From JAMXLO01 sp041487355 (GTDB taxonomy: Bacteria; Pseudomonadota; Alphaproteobacteria; Acetobacterales; Acetobacteraceae): DNA of 20,603 nt. Of the stretch, positions 7,479-13,817 are shown piece by piece (positions within the stretch are counted from its first letter, which is position 1; every line of letters begins with the position of its first letter). Where the stretch lies: positions 1 to 20,603 of the forward strand of contig JBGPND010000083.1 of assembly GCA_041487355.1 (NCBI GenBank). Direction: 5' to 3'. A model generated the notes under the pieces. That model was not told where the DNA came from, did not search any database, and worked only from the letters and a program-made list of their open reading frames with translations. The position numbers were made by a program, and so were the translations under genes.

Positions 7479-8261
7479 ATGTCGCTGTTCGATCTCACCG
7501 GCAAGGTCGCCGTCGTCACCGGCTCCAGTAAGGGGATCGGCCGCGCCATCGCCGAACGCATGGCGGAGCATGGCGCGAAGGTGGTGGTTTCCAGTCGCAA
7601 GGCGGATGTTTGCGAGATGGTGGCGGCTGGAATCCGTGCCAAGGGCGGGGAGGCGGCGGTGATCCCCTGCCACATCGCGCGCAAGGAGGAGCTGCAGAAG
7701 CTGGTCGATCAGACCACCGCGCTGTGGGGCGGCATCGACATCATGGTGAGCAACGCCGCGGTCAATCCGTATCTCGGTCCGGCGGCCGGCGCGTCGGACG
7801 AAGTCTACGAGCGCATCATGGGCGCCAATGTGCGCAGCAATTTCTGGCTGGCCAACATGGTGTGCCCGCGGATGGCCGAGCGGGGCGGCGGATCGTTCAT
7901 CATCATCTCCTCGATCGGCGGGTTCCGCGGTTCGGCCAGCCTCGGCCTCTACGCGATCTCCAAGGCGGCCGACATGCAGTTGGCACGCAACATCGCGGTC
8001 GAGTGGGGGCCCAGGAACGTGCGCGGCAACTGCATCGCACCCGGCCTGGTGCGCACGGATTTCGCGCGCGCGCTGTGGGAGGATCCGGTGCGGTATCGCA
8101 AGACGACGCGCGACAATCCGCTGCAGCGCATCGGCGAGCCGGACGAGATCGCCGGGGCGGCGGTTTTCCTGGCGTCTCCCGCCGGCAGTTTCGTCACCGG
8201 CCACACGCTGGTGGTGGATGGCGGCACGATGGCTGGTGTCGTGCTGCAGAAAGACGACTGA
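7479..8261 (+). CDS. SDR-family oxidoreductase (classical, DHRS4-like)
   Basis: 260 residues with every classical short-chain dehydrogenase feature: the cofactor motif TGSSKGIG (14-21), SNAAVNP (91-97, in place of NNAG), catalytic Ser145 in IIISSIGG, and the YxxxK pair Tyr158/Lys162 (YAISK). The C-terminus FVTGHTLVVDGGTMAG is the usual one. Arg40 after strand 2 suggests NADP(H) preference, which is an inference. The start has upstream purine-rich AGCAAAGGA. The gene is divergent from the acyl-CoA synthetase and overlaps or abuts the kynureninase gene, so the two are probably co-transcribed. The overall style resembles DHRS4-type carbonyl reductases; the substrate is unknown. Confidence 0.9.
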   Translation: MSLFDLTGKVAVVTGSSKGIGRAIAERMAEHGAKVVVSSRKADVCEMVAAGIRAKGGEAAVIPCHIARKEELQKLVDQTTALWGGIDIMVSNAAVNPYLGPAAGASDEVYERIMGANVRSNFWLANMVCPRMAERGGGSFIIISSIGGFRGSASLGLYAISKAADMQLARNIAVEWGPRNVRGNCIAPGLVRTDFARALWEDPVRYRKTTRDNPLQRIGEPDEIAGAAVFLASPAGSFVTGHTLVVDGGTMAGVVLQKDD

Positions 8262-9495
8262 GCTGACGCGCGACGAGGCCGAAGCGCTCGACCACGCCGA
8301 CGAACTCGCGGCGTTCCGCGACCGCTTTGTTCTGCCCGATGGCGTGATCTATCTCGACGGCAACTCGCTCGGCGCTCTGCCGAAGGCGACGCCGGCGCGC
8401 GTGGCGCGGGTGCTCGAGCAGGAGTGGGGGCTGTCGCTGATCCGGAGCTGGACGGATCACGGCTGGATCGATCTGCAGTTCCGCGTAGGCGAGAAAGTCG
8501 GAAATCTCATCGGCGCCGCGCCGGGCACCACGGTGGTTGCGGATTCCACGTCGGTGAATTTGTTCAAGCTGCTGGCCGCGGCGCTGGATCAGCGTCCGGG
8601 CCGCGCGGTGATCCTGACCGAGGAAGGCAATTTTCCCAGCGATCTCTACATGGCGCAGGGTCTCACTGCATTGTTGCAGCGCGGACATGTGCTGCGCCCG
8701 ATGCCCGCGGCGGGTTTGCCGGCGGCGCTGGATCGTCAGGTCGCCGTGCTGATGCTGACGCATGTGAACTACCGCAGCGGCGCGATGCACGACATGGCGG
8801 CGTTGACCCGTGCCGCCCACGCGGCGGGTGCGCTGGTGCTGTGGGATCTGTCGCATTCGGTCGGTGCGGTGCCGTTGCGGCTTGATGCGGATCAAGTCGA
8901 TCTGGCGGTAGGCTGCGGCTACAAGTATCTGAACGGCGGACCGGGGGCGCCGGCTTTTTTGCATGTCGCGCAGCGCTTGCAGGCCGATCTGCGGCTGCCG
9001 CTCACCGGCTGGCTCGGCCATGCCGCGCCGTTCGCGTTCGAGAGTTTCTATCGGCCGGCCAGCGGAATTGCGCGCGCGGTGGTGGGGACGCCGCCGATCC
9101 TGAGTCTGGCAGCGCTCGAGGTCGGTGTTGATGTCGCGCTGCAGGCGTCTATGTCAGCCATTCGTGCCAAGTCGTTGCGGCTTGCCGAGTTGTTCATCGC
9201 GCTGATGGAGCAGGAATGCGGTCGCGACGGTTTCAGGCTGCTGACGCCGAAGGAGCCGGAACGCCGCGGCAGCCAGGTGTCATTCGCGCATCCGCACGGC
9301 TACGCGATCATGCAGGCGCTGATCGAACGTGGCGTGATCGGCGACTTCCGCGCACCCGACGTGCTGCGCTTCGGTCTCGCGCCGCTTTATGTGCGGTTCG
9401 TCGATGTGTGGGATGCGGTGGCGACGCTGCGCGATGTGATGCGGGTAGAGGCCTGGCGGGGCGCGCGCCTTCACGAGCGACGGAGCGTGACGTGA
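8218..9495 (+). CDS. kynU: Kynureninase (PLP-dependent)
   Basis: The frame carries the kynureninase signature set: VIYLDGNSLGALPKA near the N-terminus, STSVNLFKLL, THVNYRSGAMHDM, WDLSHSVGAVPL, the PLP-lysine motif VGCGYKYLNGGPGAP (Lys236 if the start is 8218) and the C-terminal RFGLAPLYVRF. The enzyme cleaves L-kynurenine to anthranilate and alanine, or 3-hydroxykynurenine to 3-hydroxyanthranilate. Formamidase and dioxygenase genes are not in the window. The start is uncertain. The nearest in-frame ATG (8218) overlaps the SDR gene by 44 bp and adds about 15 uncharacteristic residues. The natural family N-terminus would begin around CTG 8263, just after the SDR stop, which would require a rare start codon. 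A 425-residue product is near family length (about 400-420). Confidence 0.9.
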   Translation: MAARWLVSCCRKTTELTRDEAEALDHADELAAFRDRFVLPDGVIYLDGNSLGALPKATPARVARVLEQEWGLSLIRSWTDHGWIDLQFRVGEKVGNLIGAAPGTTVVADSTSVNLFKLLAAALDQRPGRAVILTEEGNFPSDLYMAQGLTALLQRGHVLRPMPAAGLPAALDRQVAVLMLTHVNYRSGAMHDMAALTRAAHAAGALVLWDLSHSVGAVPLRLDADQVDLAVGCGYKYLNGGPGAPAFLHVAQRLQADLRLPLTGWLGHAAPFAFESFYRPASGIARAVVGTPPILSLAALEVGVDVALQASMSAIRAKSLRLAELFIALMEQECGRDGFRLLTPKEPERRGSQVSFAHPHGYAIMQALIERGVIGDFRAPDVLRFGLAPLYVRFVDVWDAVATLRDVMRVEAWRGARLHERRSVT

Positions 9496-9497
9496 CA

Positions 9498-9584
9498 CCC
9501 CCTCCCCAACCCTCCCCCGCTGCGCGGGAGAGGGGGCGCTTTGAACCCCCTCTCCCGCGCAGCGGGGGAGGGTTGGGGAGGGGG
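9498..9584. terminator. Perfect 39-bp hairpin between convergent genes
   Basis: The arms 9498-9536 and 9546-9584 are exact reverse complements over 39 bp with a 9-nt loop (CGCTTTGAA). The arm reads CCCCCTCCCCAACCCTCCC onward to a GCGGGAGAGGGGG end. It starts 3 bp after the kynureninase stop and ends 6 bp before the stop of the opposing gene, so it is well placed as a bidirectional terminator, although it lacks a clear U-tract. Its perfect symmetry and its 'PSPAARERG'-type spurious translation mark it as a dispersed repeat rather than an ordinary terminator. Confidence 0.75.
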
Positions 9585-9590
9585 CCTGTG

Positions 9591-10532
9591 CTACCCGTTC
9601 TTCGCCTTGTTCTCCAGCGCTTCGGCGAGCCGCTGCGGATCGACTTCGATCTTGACCCCCGCACGCTCGACCTGCAGCAACATCATCGACCGGGAATCCC
9701 GATCGCCCCAGCCGCGATTCATCCCCTCCGCCAAATCGGCGAGCGCGAGATTGGCCAGCCGCATCGGTACGTTCAGCTCGCGCCCCAGGCCGGTCGCCAG
9801 TGACACGTCCTTGTGCGCCAGACGCAACGCGAAAGCCGGCGGCTCGTACTTGTTCGACAGGAACTGGTCGGTAAGCGAATCGAACGCGCCGCGCCGTCCG
9901 ATCGCTCCTTGCCGCACCGCCTCCCAGATCGCCAGCGGCTCGATGCCGGCCTTCACGCCCATGGTGAACACTTCCGCCGCAGCCGCCGTCGCGATGTAGC
10001 CGAACATGTTGTGCACCAGTTTCGCTACCGATCCGGCGCCGATCGGGCCGATATAGCGGGCCGCGTCGCCGATCATGTCGAGCACCGGCTGCCATTTCTC
10101 GAACACGTCGGCATCGCCGCCGCACCAGATCGCCAGCTTGCCGGTCGCCGCGCCGCGCGGTCCACCGCTCACCGGCGCGTCGAACAGATACGCACCCTTC
10201 GCGGCAAACGCCTCGTGCGCCTTGCGCACCACCGTCGGCGAGTTCGTCGTCAGGTCGAAATACGCCGCCCCGCGCTTGATCCCCGCCAGCAATCCGGCCG
10301 CCACCGCCTCGAACTCCGGCGGGCCGGGGAGCGAGGTGAAGATCACGTCGCTCTGTTCCGCCACCGCCTGTGGTGAGTCCGCCCAGATGGCGCCGTCGCG
10401 CAGATGCCGCGATGCGGCTTCGCGGCGGATGTCGTGCACCACCAGCGTGTCGCCGCGCGCCTTCAGTCCCTTCTGCAAATTAGCGGCCATGCTGGCACCC
10501 ATGGTGCCGAGGCCGATGAATCCCGCCTGCAT
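9591..10532 (-). CDS. NAD(P)-dependent oxidoreductase, 3-hydroxyisobutyrate dehydrogenase family
   Basis: 313 residues. The N-terminal Rossmann motif is GFIGLGTMGASMAANL (4-19). The substrate-binding signature DAPVSGGPRGA lies at 118-128, and the catalytic lysine is Lys171 in GSVAKLVHN. The family reduces or oxidises beta-hydroxyacids (3-hydroxyisobutyrate, tartronate semialdehyde, glyoxylate). The C-terminal tail after about residue 290 (EVDPQRLAEALENKAKNG) is slightly longer than usual. The start at 10532 is preceded by AGAGGAG with 7-base spacing. The gene lies 12 bp after the carboxymuconolactone-decarboxylase-like gene on the same strand, so they form a two-gene operon. The exact substrate is undetermined. 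Confidence 0.88.
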   Translation of the reverse strand: MQAGFIGLGTMGASMAANLQKGLKARGDTLVVHDIRREAASRHLRDGAIWADSPQAVAEQSDVIFTSLPGPPEFEAVAAGLLAGIKRGAAYFDLTTNSPTVVRKAHEAFAAKGAYLFDAPVSGGPRGAATGKLAIWCGGDADVFEKWQPVLDMIGDAARYIGPIGAGSVAKLVHNMFGYIATAAAAEVFTMGVKAGIEPLAIWEAVRQGAIGRRGAFDSLTDQFLSNKYEPPAFALRLAHKDVSLATGLGRELNVPMRLANLALADLAEGMNRGWGDRDSRSMMLLQVERAGVKIEVDPQRLAEALENKAKNG

Positions 10533-10544
10533 GACGCGCTCCTC

Positions 10545-10871
10545 TTACGGATTGGCCTCGAACACCTCGCGCGCGATGTTCGCCGCCGACATCGCCGCCG
10601 GCCAGCCGGCATAGAACGCAAGATGGGTGATCACTTCAGACAGCTCTTCCTTGGTGACGCCGTTGGTCAGCGCCCGCTCCAGATGGCCGCGCAACTGCTC
10701 CGGCCGGTAGGTCGCGATCAGCGTGGCGCAGACGATCAGGCTGCGGTCGCGCTTGGAGAGCTGCGGGCGCTCCCACACGTCGCCGAACAGCACCTTCTCC
10801 GACAATTCGATCAGCTTCGGCACAGTGCCGCGGACGCGGTCGCGCGATGCCGTCGAGGGTTGCTTGGCCAT
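10545..10871 (-). CDS. Carboxymuconolactone decarboxylase (AhpD-like) family protein
   Basis: 108 residues from the ATG at 10871. An upstream ATG at 10883 is less likely because the ribosome-binding GGAGG lies within its first codons and serves the 10871 start. The core LSKRDRSLIVCATLIATYRP (starting about residue 38) followed by EQLRGHLERALTNGVTKEEL and HLAFYAGWPAA is the conserved helical core of the CMD/PcaC family. There is only one Cys in the core, so it lacks the CxxC pair of AhpD peroxidase-type members and looks closer to gamma-carboxymuconolactone decarboxylase. Without other protocatechuate genes nearby, the lactone substrate is unproven. It is the first gene of a two-gene operon with the hydroxyacid dehydrogenase. 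Confidence 0.86.
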   Translation of the reverse strand: MAKQPSTASRDRVRGTVPKLIELSEKVLFGDVWERPQLSKRDRSLIVCATLIATYRPEQLRGHLERALTNGVTKEELSEVITHLAFYAGWPAAMSAANIAREVFEANP

Positions 10872-10963
10872 GATTTCCTCCATCCGTTGAACTGATCGGT
10901 CTATTGCACACCAAGCCGATCTTCGAGTCCAATCGGCGCCCCATCCCGAGCGGAGTGCGCAAC
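10872..10963. promoter_or_regulatory. Divergent promoter region with a second ACTGATCGGT motif
   Basis: A 92-bp gap between the carboxymuconolactone-decarboxylase-like gene and the second SDR. ACTGATCGGT at 10891-10900 is followed by CTATTG, giving AACTGATCGGTCTA, a near-palindrome. The identical 10-mer lies in the divergent gap at 7444-7453. Its position about 20 bp from one start and 64 bp from the other would suit an operator. The role is inferred only. Confidence 0.35.
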
Positions 10964-11707
10964 ATGACGGAACAACACAAGGTCGCGCTGGTTACCGGCA
11001 GCGCGCTGAACATCGGCCGGGCGACGGCGCTTGCATTGGCGCGCGACGGCTATCGCGTCATGGTCACCGCGCGCAGCTCTGCCGCGGATTGCGCGCGCAC
11101 CGCCGCGATGATCGCCGAAGCCGGCGGCGAGGCCGCGGTGCATCTCGCCGACATTTCCGACGCGAAGCAGGCGAGGGACCTTGTTGAAGCCGCCGTCGCG
11201 CGCTTTGGCCGGCTCGATGTTCTGGTGAACAACGCATCGATCCGCCGGCAGACGAAGTTTTCCGAACTCACGGTGGAGGAGTGGCGCGAGATCCTCGGCA
11301 CCACGCTGGATGGTGCATTCTACTGCGTCCATGCGGCGGTGCCGCACATCCTCGCCGCGGGCGGCGGCAGCATCGTCAACCTTGGCGGCATGGCGGCGCA
11401 TCTCGGCGCGAAGGGACGCGTGCACGCGATCACGGCGAAGGCCGGCATGGTGGGGATGACGCGCGCGCTGGCCAAGGAGCTGGCGCCGGACGTGACGGTG
11501 AACACCGTCGTTCCGGGCACGATCGACACGGTGCGCGGCTTCGCGGCCGGCGGCAACGCGGGGCGGGCGAGCCTGCCCGACAACCTGATCGGCCGCCCCG
11601 GCAAGCCGGAGGAGATCGCCGAGATGGTGCGCTATCTCTGCTCGCCCGCGGCGCGCTTCATCACCGGCCAAACCATCCACGTGAACGGCGGGGCGTTCAT
11701 GCCGTAA
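10964..11707 (+). CDS. SDR-fold oxidoreductase lacking the canonical Ser/Tyr
   Basis: 247 residues from the ATG at 10964, with GGAG 8 bases upstream. An in-frame ATG at 10904 would add a non-SDR leader. The cofactor motif is TGSALNIG (11-18), NNAS lies at 89-92 and the C-terminus FITGQTIHVNGGAFMP is normal. The catalytic centre is not: the usual Ser is Gly142 (SIVNLGGMA), and the YxxxK motif reads HAITAK, leaving Lys159 but Ala155 where Tyr should be, with His154 beside it. Related sequences with an HxxTAK pattern exist as I recall, so it may be a distinct SDR subgroup rather than a decayed gene. The reading frame is intact and codon usage is normal. Reaction unknown. Confidence 0.85.
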   Translation: MTEQHKVALVTGSALNIGRATALALARDGYRVMVTARSSAADCARTAAMIAEAGGEAAVHLADISDAKQARDLVEAAVARFGRLDVLVNNASIRRQTKFSELTVEEWREILGTTLDGAFYCVHAAVPHILAAGGGSIVNLGGMAAHLGAKGRVHAITAKAGMVGMTRALAKELAPDVTVNTVVPGTIDTVRGFAAGGNAGRASLPDNLIGRPGKPEEIAEMVRYLCSPAARFITGQTIHVNGGAFMP

Positions 11708-11784
11708 GAAAAATCGTAACTGCCCAGGTGGCGTGGCCGGAATAGGCGCTTGACACGGGACTCGCGGCATGAGTCAAGCTTTCC

Positions 11785-12579
11785 ATGCCCCCACGGCCGG
11801 ATTCTCATGAAGGCGCAGACATTGTCCCTGTTCCGCGAGATGCTGCGGTGCCGGAAGAGGTTATTGCGACGTTGCTGGCACAGAACACCGCGCAGCAGGC
11901 GCTGATAGCGGGGTTGCAGGCGCGGATCGCCGAACTGGAACGCCGGCTCGGGCTGAACAGCGGCGACAGCGGTAAGCTACCTTCCAGTGACGGTCTGACG
12001 AAGAAGCCGGCCCGCGTCAGCAGTCTGCGTGAACTCCAGGCGCTCGTGGAGATCGAGAAAGAAGACTGGGCGCGCAAGATGCAGCGCCTGCTGCGCCGGG
12101 CCTGTCACGCGACCAACCTCGCACGTGAACAAGGCATGCCGCTTTCATCACGTCTCATCGCGCTGTTCGAACGATGTTATGATACGATCCTCGCGGAAGG
12201 CCTCGTGTTCCACGAGGCACAACCCGCACTGCTCCGCGCCGCCGGCAAAGGCAAAGGTCGCGGCCGGCAGCCGCGCCGGGTCGGCCATAACCTGCTGTCG
12301 CGCCTGAGTGGCCGCAAACCGGACGTGCTGCGCTTCCGGTCCGATCCAGGCGTGCCGTTCACCAACAATCTGGCAGAGCGTGATGGGGGGATGCTTGAGC
12401 CGCGAAGCGGATCAAGGCTGCGGCAGAAGATCTCCGGCGGCTTCCGATCGGAGAGCGGGGCGGCGGATTTCGGCGTTATCCGCTCGCTTCTCTCAACCGC
12501 GAAAAAGCAGGGCCGGGATATGCTGCAGACACTGACCGCCAACCAAAACCGCCTGATCGCGGACCTTCGGGTAGGATGA
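11785..12579 (+). pseudogene. IS66-family transposase (TnpC), central DDE region deleted
   Basis: The 264-codon frame is open but joins the two ends of a protein normally about 500-530 residues long. Residues 1-80 hold the N-terminal leucine-zipper-like region and the IS66 hallmark LERRLGLNSGDSGKLPSSDG. From about residue 82 (LRELQALVEIEKEDWARKM) onward it is the C-terminal part, through RVGHNLLSRL, PFTNNLAERD and RQKISGGFRSESGAADF. The zinc-finger-like segment and the first catalytic aspartates are missing; the last catalytic Glu region (NNLAERD) remains. The joint falls at SSLREL. In full-length relatives LRE occurs both near the N-terminus and before QALVE, suggesting deletion by recombination between short identical sequences. 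A 23-bp palindrome also interrupts the C-terminal motif. It cannot encode an active transposase. Confidence 0.82.
12394..12416. repeat. Small in-frame palindrome within the transposase remnant
   Basis: CTTGAGCCGC, GAA, GCGGATCAAG: 10-bp arms with one mismatch and a 3-nt loop. It turns the usual IS66 segment ERD-x-x-MM-K-LRQK into ERDGGMLEPRSGSRLRQK, about six extra residues without breaking the frame. Confidence 0.6.
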
Positions 12580-12606
12580 TCCAGACCGCACTACCTCGGT
12601 AGTAAC

Positions 12607-12805
12607 GATGAGGTATAGATGTTAAGCTTCAAGAAGGCCGCAAGCATCCAGGGGACGATGCCGCGACGTGAGCTGTGCGACGCCGTGCGGATATGATGTC
12701 GCATTCGTGGTCCCAAGAGACTCCTTCGTTGTTGGCGCTCCTCGCAATGGCAGGTGGTGACGCTCCTCCCAAAGCCAGCGGTGGCGGCCACGCTGCCAGA
12801 CGCCC
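12607..12805. other. Non-coding remnant sequence between IS66 and the lipA duplicate
   Basis: No credible gene. GCGCTCCTCGCAATGG at 12735-12750 matches one end of the TCATTGCGAG repeat family on the minus strand, so a half-copy of that repeat is present. The rest shows no recognisable feature. Confidence 0.5.
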
Positions 12806-12936
12806 GCTTGACGCCCCCTCCGCCGCCCGCCACTTCTACCTCGCCATGACACCCGCCTCGTCATCGACCACCGCCTGCGCCATCCGGAGAAGGCGCATCG
12901 GCCGGACAACCCGATCCAGCGGAAACCCACCTGGAT
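12806..12936 (+). pseudogene. Duplicated, decayed 5' end of lipA
   Basis: This stretch aligns with 13677-13817, which covers the 40 bp before lipA and its first 34 codons. Shared blocks include GCTTGACGCCCCCTCCGCCG, CCGCCTCGTCATCGACCACC and GCCATCCGGAGAAGGCGCAT. The copy has several substitutions, a 1-bp change near the start codon and a net 9-bp deletion after ACCACCGC. These shift the frame, so it would read MTPASSSTT instead of the lipA start. Similarity ends abruptly after CTGGAT at 12936. It is a non-functional partial duplicate lying on the far side of the MntA/HepT pair from the intact lipA. Confidence 0.85.
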
Positions 12937-13000
12937 CAAAGATTCCTCACAATGGTATGCTCGTCCCACGCCATCCTGATCCAACGAAGGGCCCGCGCGC

Positions 13001-13291
13001 ATGAAACCGTCCGAACTGCTCGCCCGGCATCGCGACACTATAAGGCAGGTCGTGGCGACGCATCGCGCCGGCAATCCGCGGGTATTCGGTTCAGTCGCTC
13101 ATGGCGAAGACACCGCGGACAGCGATCTGGACCTGCTGGTCGAGCCGCAGGAGCAGATGTCACTGTTCGACCTGGGCGCGATCATCACCGAATTGAACGA
13201 ACTGCTCGGAATCCGGGTCGATGTCGCCACCCCGGCCGCTCTGCCGGATTCAATGCGGCAACGGGTGCTCCGTGACGCCGTGCCGGTATGA
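13001..13291 (+). CDS. mntA: MNT-domain nucleotidyltransferase, MntA-type antitoxin
   Basis: 96 residues. The minimal nucleotidyltransferase signature is complete: GS at residues 30-31 in VFGSVAHGE, followed by SDLDLLV with Asp42 and Asp44 as metal ligands. Family length is typical (about 95-140). In characterised MntA/HepT pairs the antitoxin adds AMP residues to a Tyr of the HEPN toxin and so silences it. Its stop overlaps the ATG of the next gene (ATGA at 13288-13291), the usual coupled arrangement. A weak CGAAGG lies 10 bases before the start. The gene sits in an accessory island between two copies of the lipA 5' region. Confidence 0.88.
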   Translation: MKPSELLARHRDTIRQVVATHRAGNPRVFGSVAHGEDTADSDLDLLVEPQEQMSLFDLGAIITELNELLGIRVDVATPAALPDSMRQRVLRDAVPV

Positions 13292-13640
13292 TCAGCCCAG
13301 CATTCCGCCTGCACGACTATCTCCAGCACATCATCAGGGCCATCGGTCGGATCAGCGCCTACACCGCAGGCATGGAGCGGGCTGCCTTCATGCGCGACGC
13401 GAAGACCCAGGATGCGGTGATCCGGAACCTGCAGATCATCGGCGAAGCCGCCCGGAACGTTCAGCAGCGCCACCCGGATTTCGTCACAGCCAATCCCGAT
13501 GTGCCATGGCGTACGGCATGCGGAACGCGTTGACTCACGGCTACTTCGGCGTTGACCTGGAGCGGGTCTGGACCACGATCCGGACCGACCTGCCGCCGTT
13601 CGAGGCAAAGCTGCGGGCCCTGTTGAAAGGTCTTGCCTGA
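13288..13640 (+). pseudogene. hepT: HepT-like HEPN RNase toxin, frameshifted before the RX4HXY motif
   Basis: The first frame gives 81 residues (MISPAFRLHDYLQHIIRAIG to NPDVPWR) and then stops at 13531. The rest of the HEPN domain continues in another frame: YGMRNALTHGYFGVDLERVW and onward to a stop at 13638-13640. The break is at about 13510-13512, and one inserted base (or four) would restore a 117-residue protein of normal length. The out-of-frame half contains RNALTHGY, the R-x4-H-x-Y motif holding the RNase residues and the Tyr modified by MntA. The first-frame product therefore cannot be a functional toxin. An ATG at 13506 could start a separate 44-residue C-terminal piece. Sequencing error is the main alternative. 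Confidence 0.82.
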
Positions 13641-13676
13641 AGGCTCCGGCACATGCTGGCAGGACCTGAACAGCGT

Positions 13677-13817
13677 GCTTGACGCCCCCTCCGCCGCCCG
13701 CCACTTCTAGCCTGCCATGGCAAACCGCCTCGTCATCGACCACCGCACCGCCCCGCCGCGCCATCCGGAGAAGGCGCATCGGCCGGACAACCCCATCCAG
13801 CGCAAGCCCGCCTGGAT
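13677..13817. repeat. Intact copy of the lipA 5' direct repeat
   Basis: Direct-repeat partner of 12806-12936, covering the upstream region and first 34 codons of the functional lipA. It contains TTGACG at 13679-13684, a possible -35 box, but no well-spaced -10. The two copies bracket 740 bp containing mntA and hepT. Confidence 0.85.

Larger units (their letters stand above)
11716..12606 (+). mobile_element. Internally deleted IS66-family insertion sequence
   Basis: The boundaries are inferred from imperfect terminal inverted repeats. The left end GTAACTGCCCAGGT begins at 11716, 9 bp after the SDR stop, and the right end ACCTCGGTAGTAAC finishes at 12606, matching at 11 of 14 positions when inverted. 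IS66-family ends begin with GTAA. The flanking 8-mers (11708-11715 and 12607-12614) do not match, so no target-site duplication survives. The single gene inside is a deleted transposase; the accessory tnpA/tnpB genes of IS66 are absent. The element is about a third of the usual 2.5 kb. Confidence 0.6.

Noticed and set aside
5160..8204. A 1014-codon open frame on the minus strand
   Set aside because: It lies across the acyl-CoA synthetase (same strand, other frame) and antisense to the SDR. The translation is Arg/Gly/His-rich and low-complexity with no domain, while the overlapping frames carry clear enzyme motifs. It is a GC-rich shadow.
11708..12614. 8-bp target-site duplication around the IS66 remnant
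   Set aside because: The flanking 8-mers GAAAAATC and GATGAGGT do not match.
13679..13716. Sigma-70 promoter just upstream of lipA (TTGACG with TTCTAG)
   Set aside because: The spacing would be 20 bp, too long for a standard promoter, and the -10 match is weak. Kept only as a remark.
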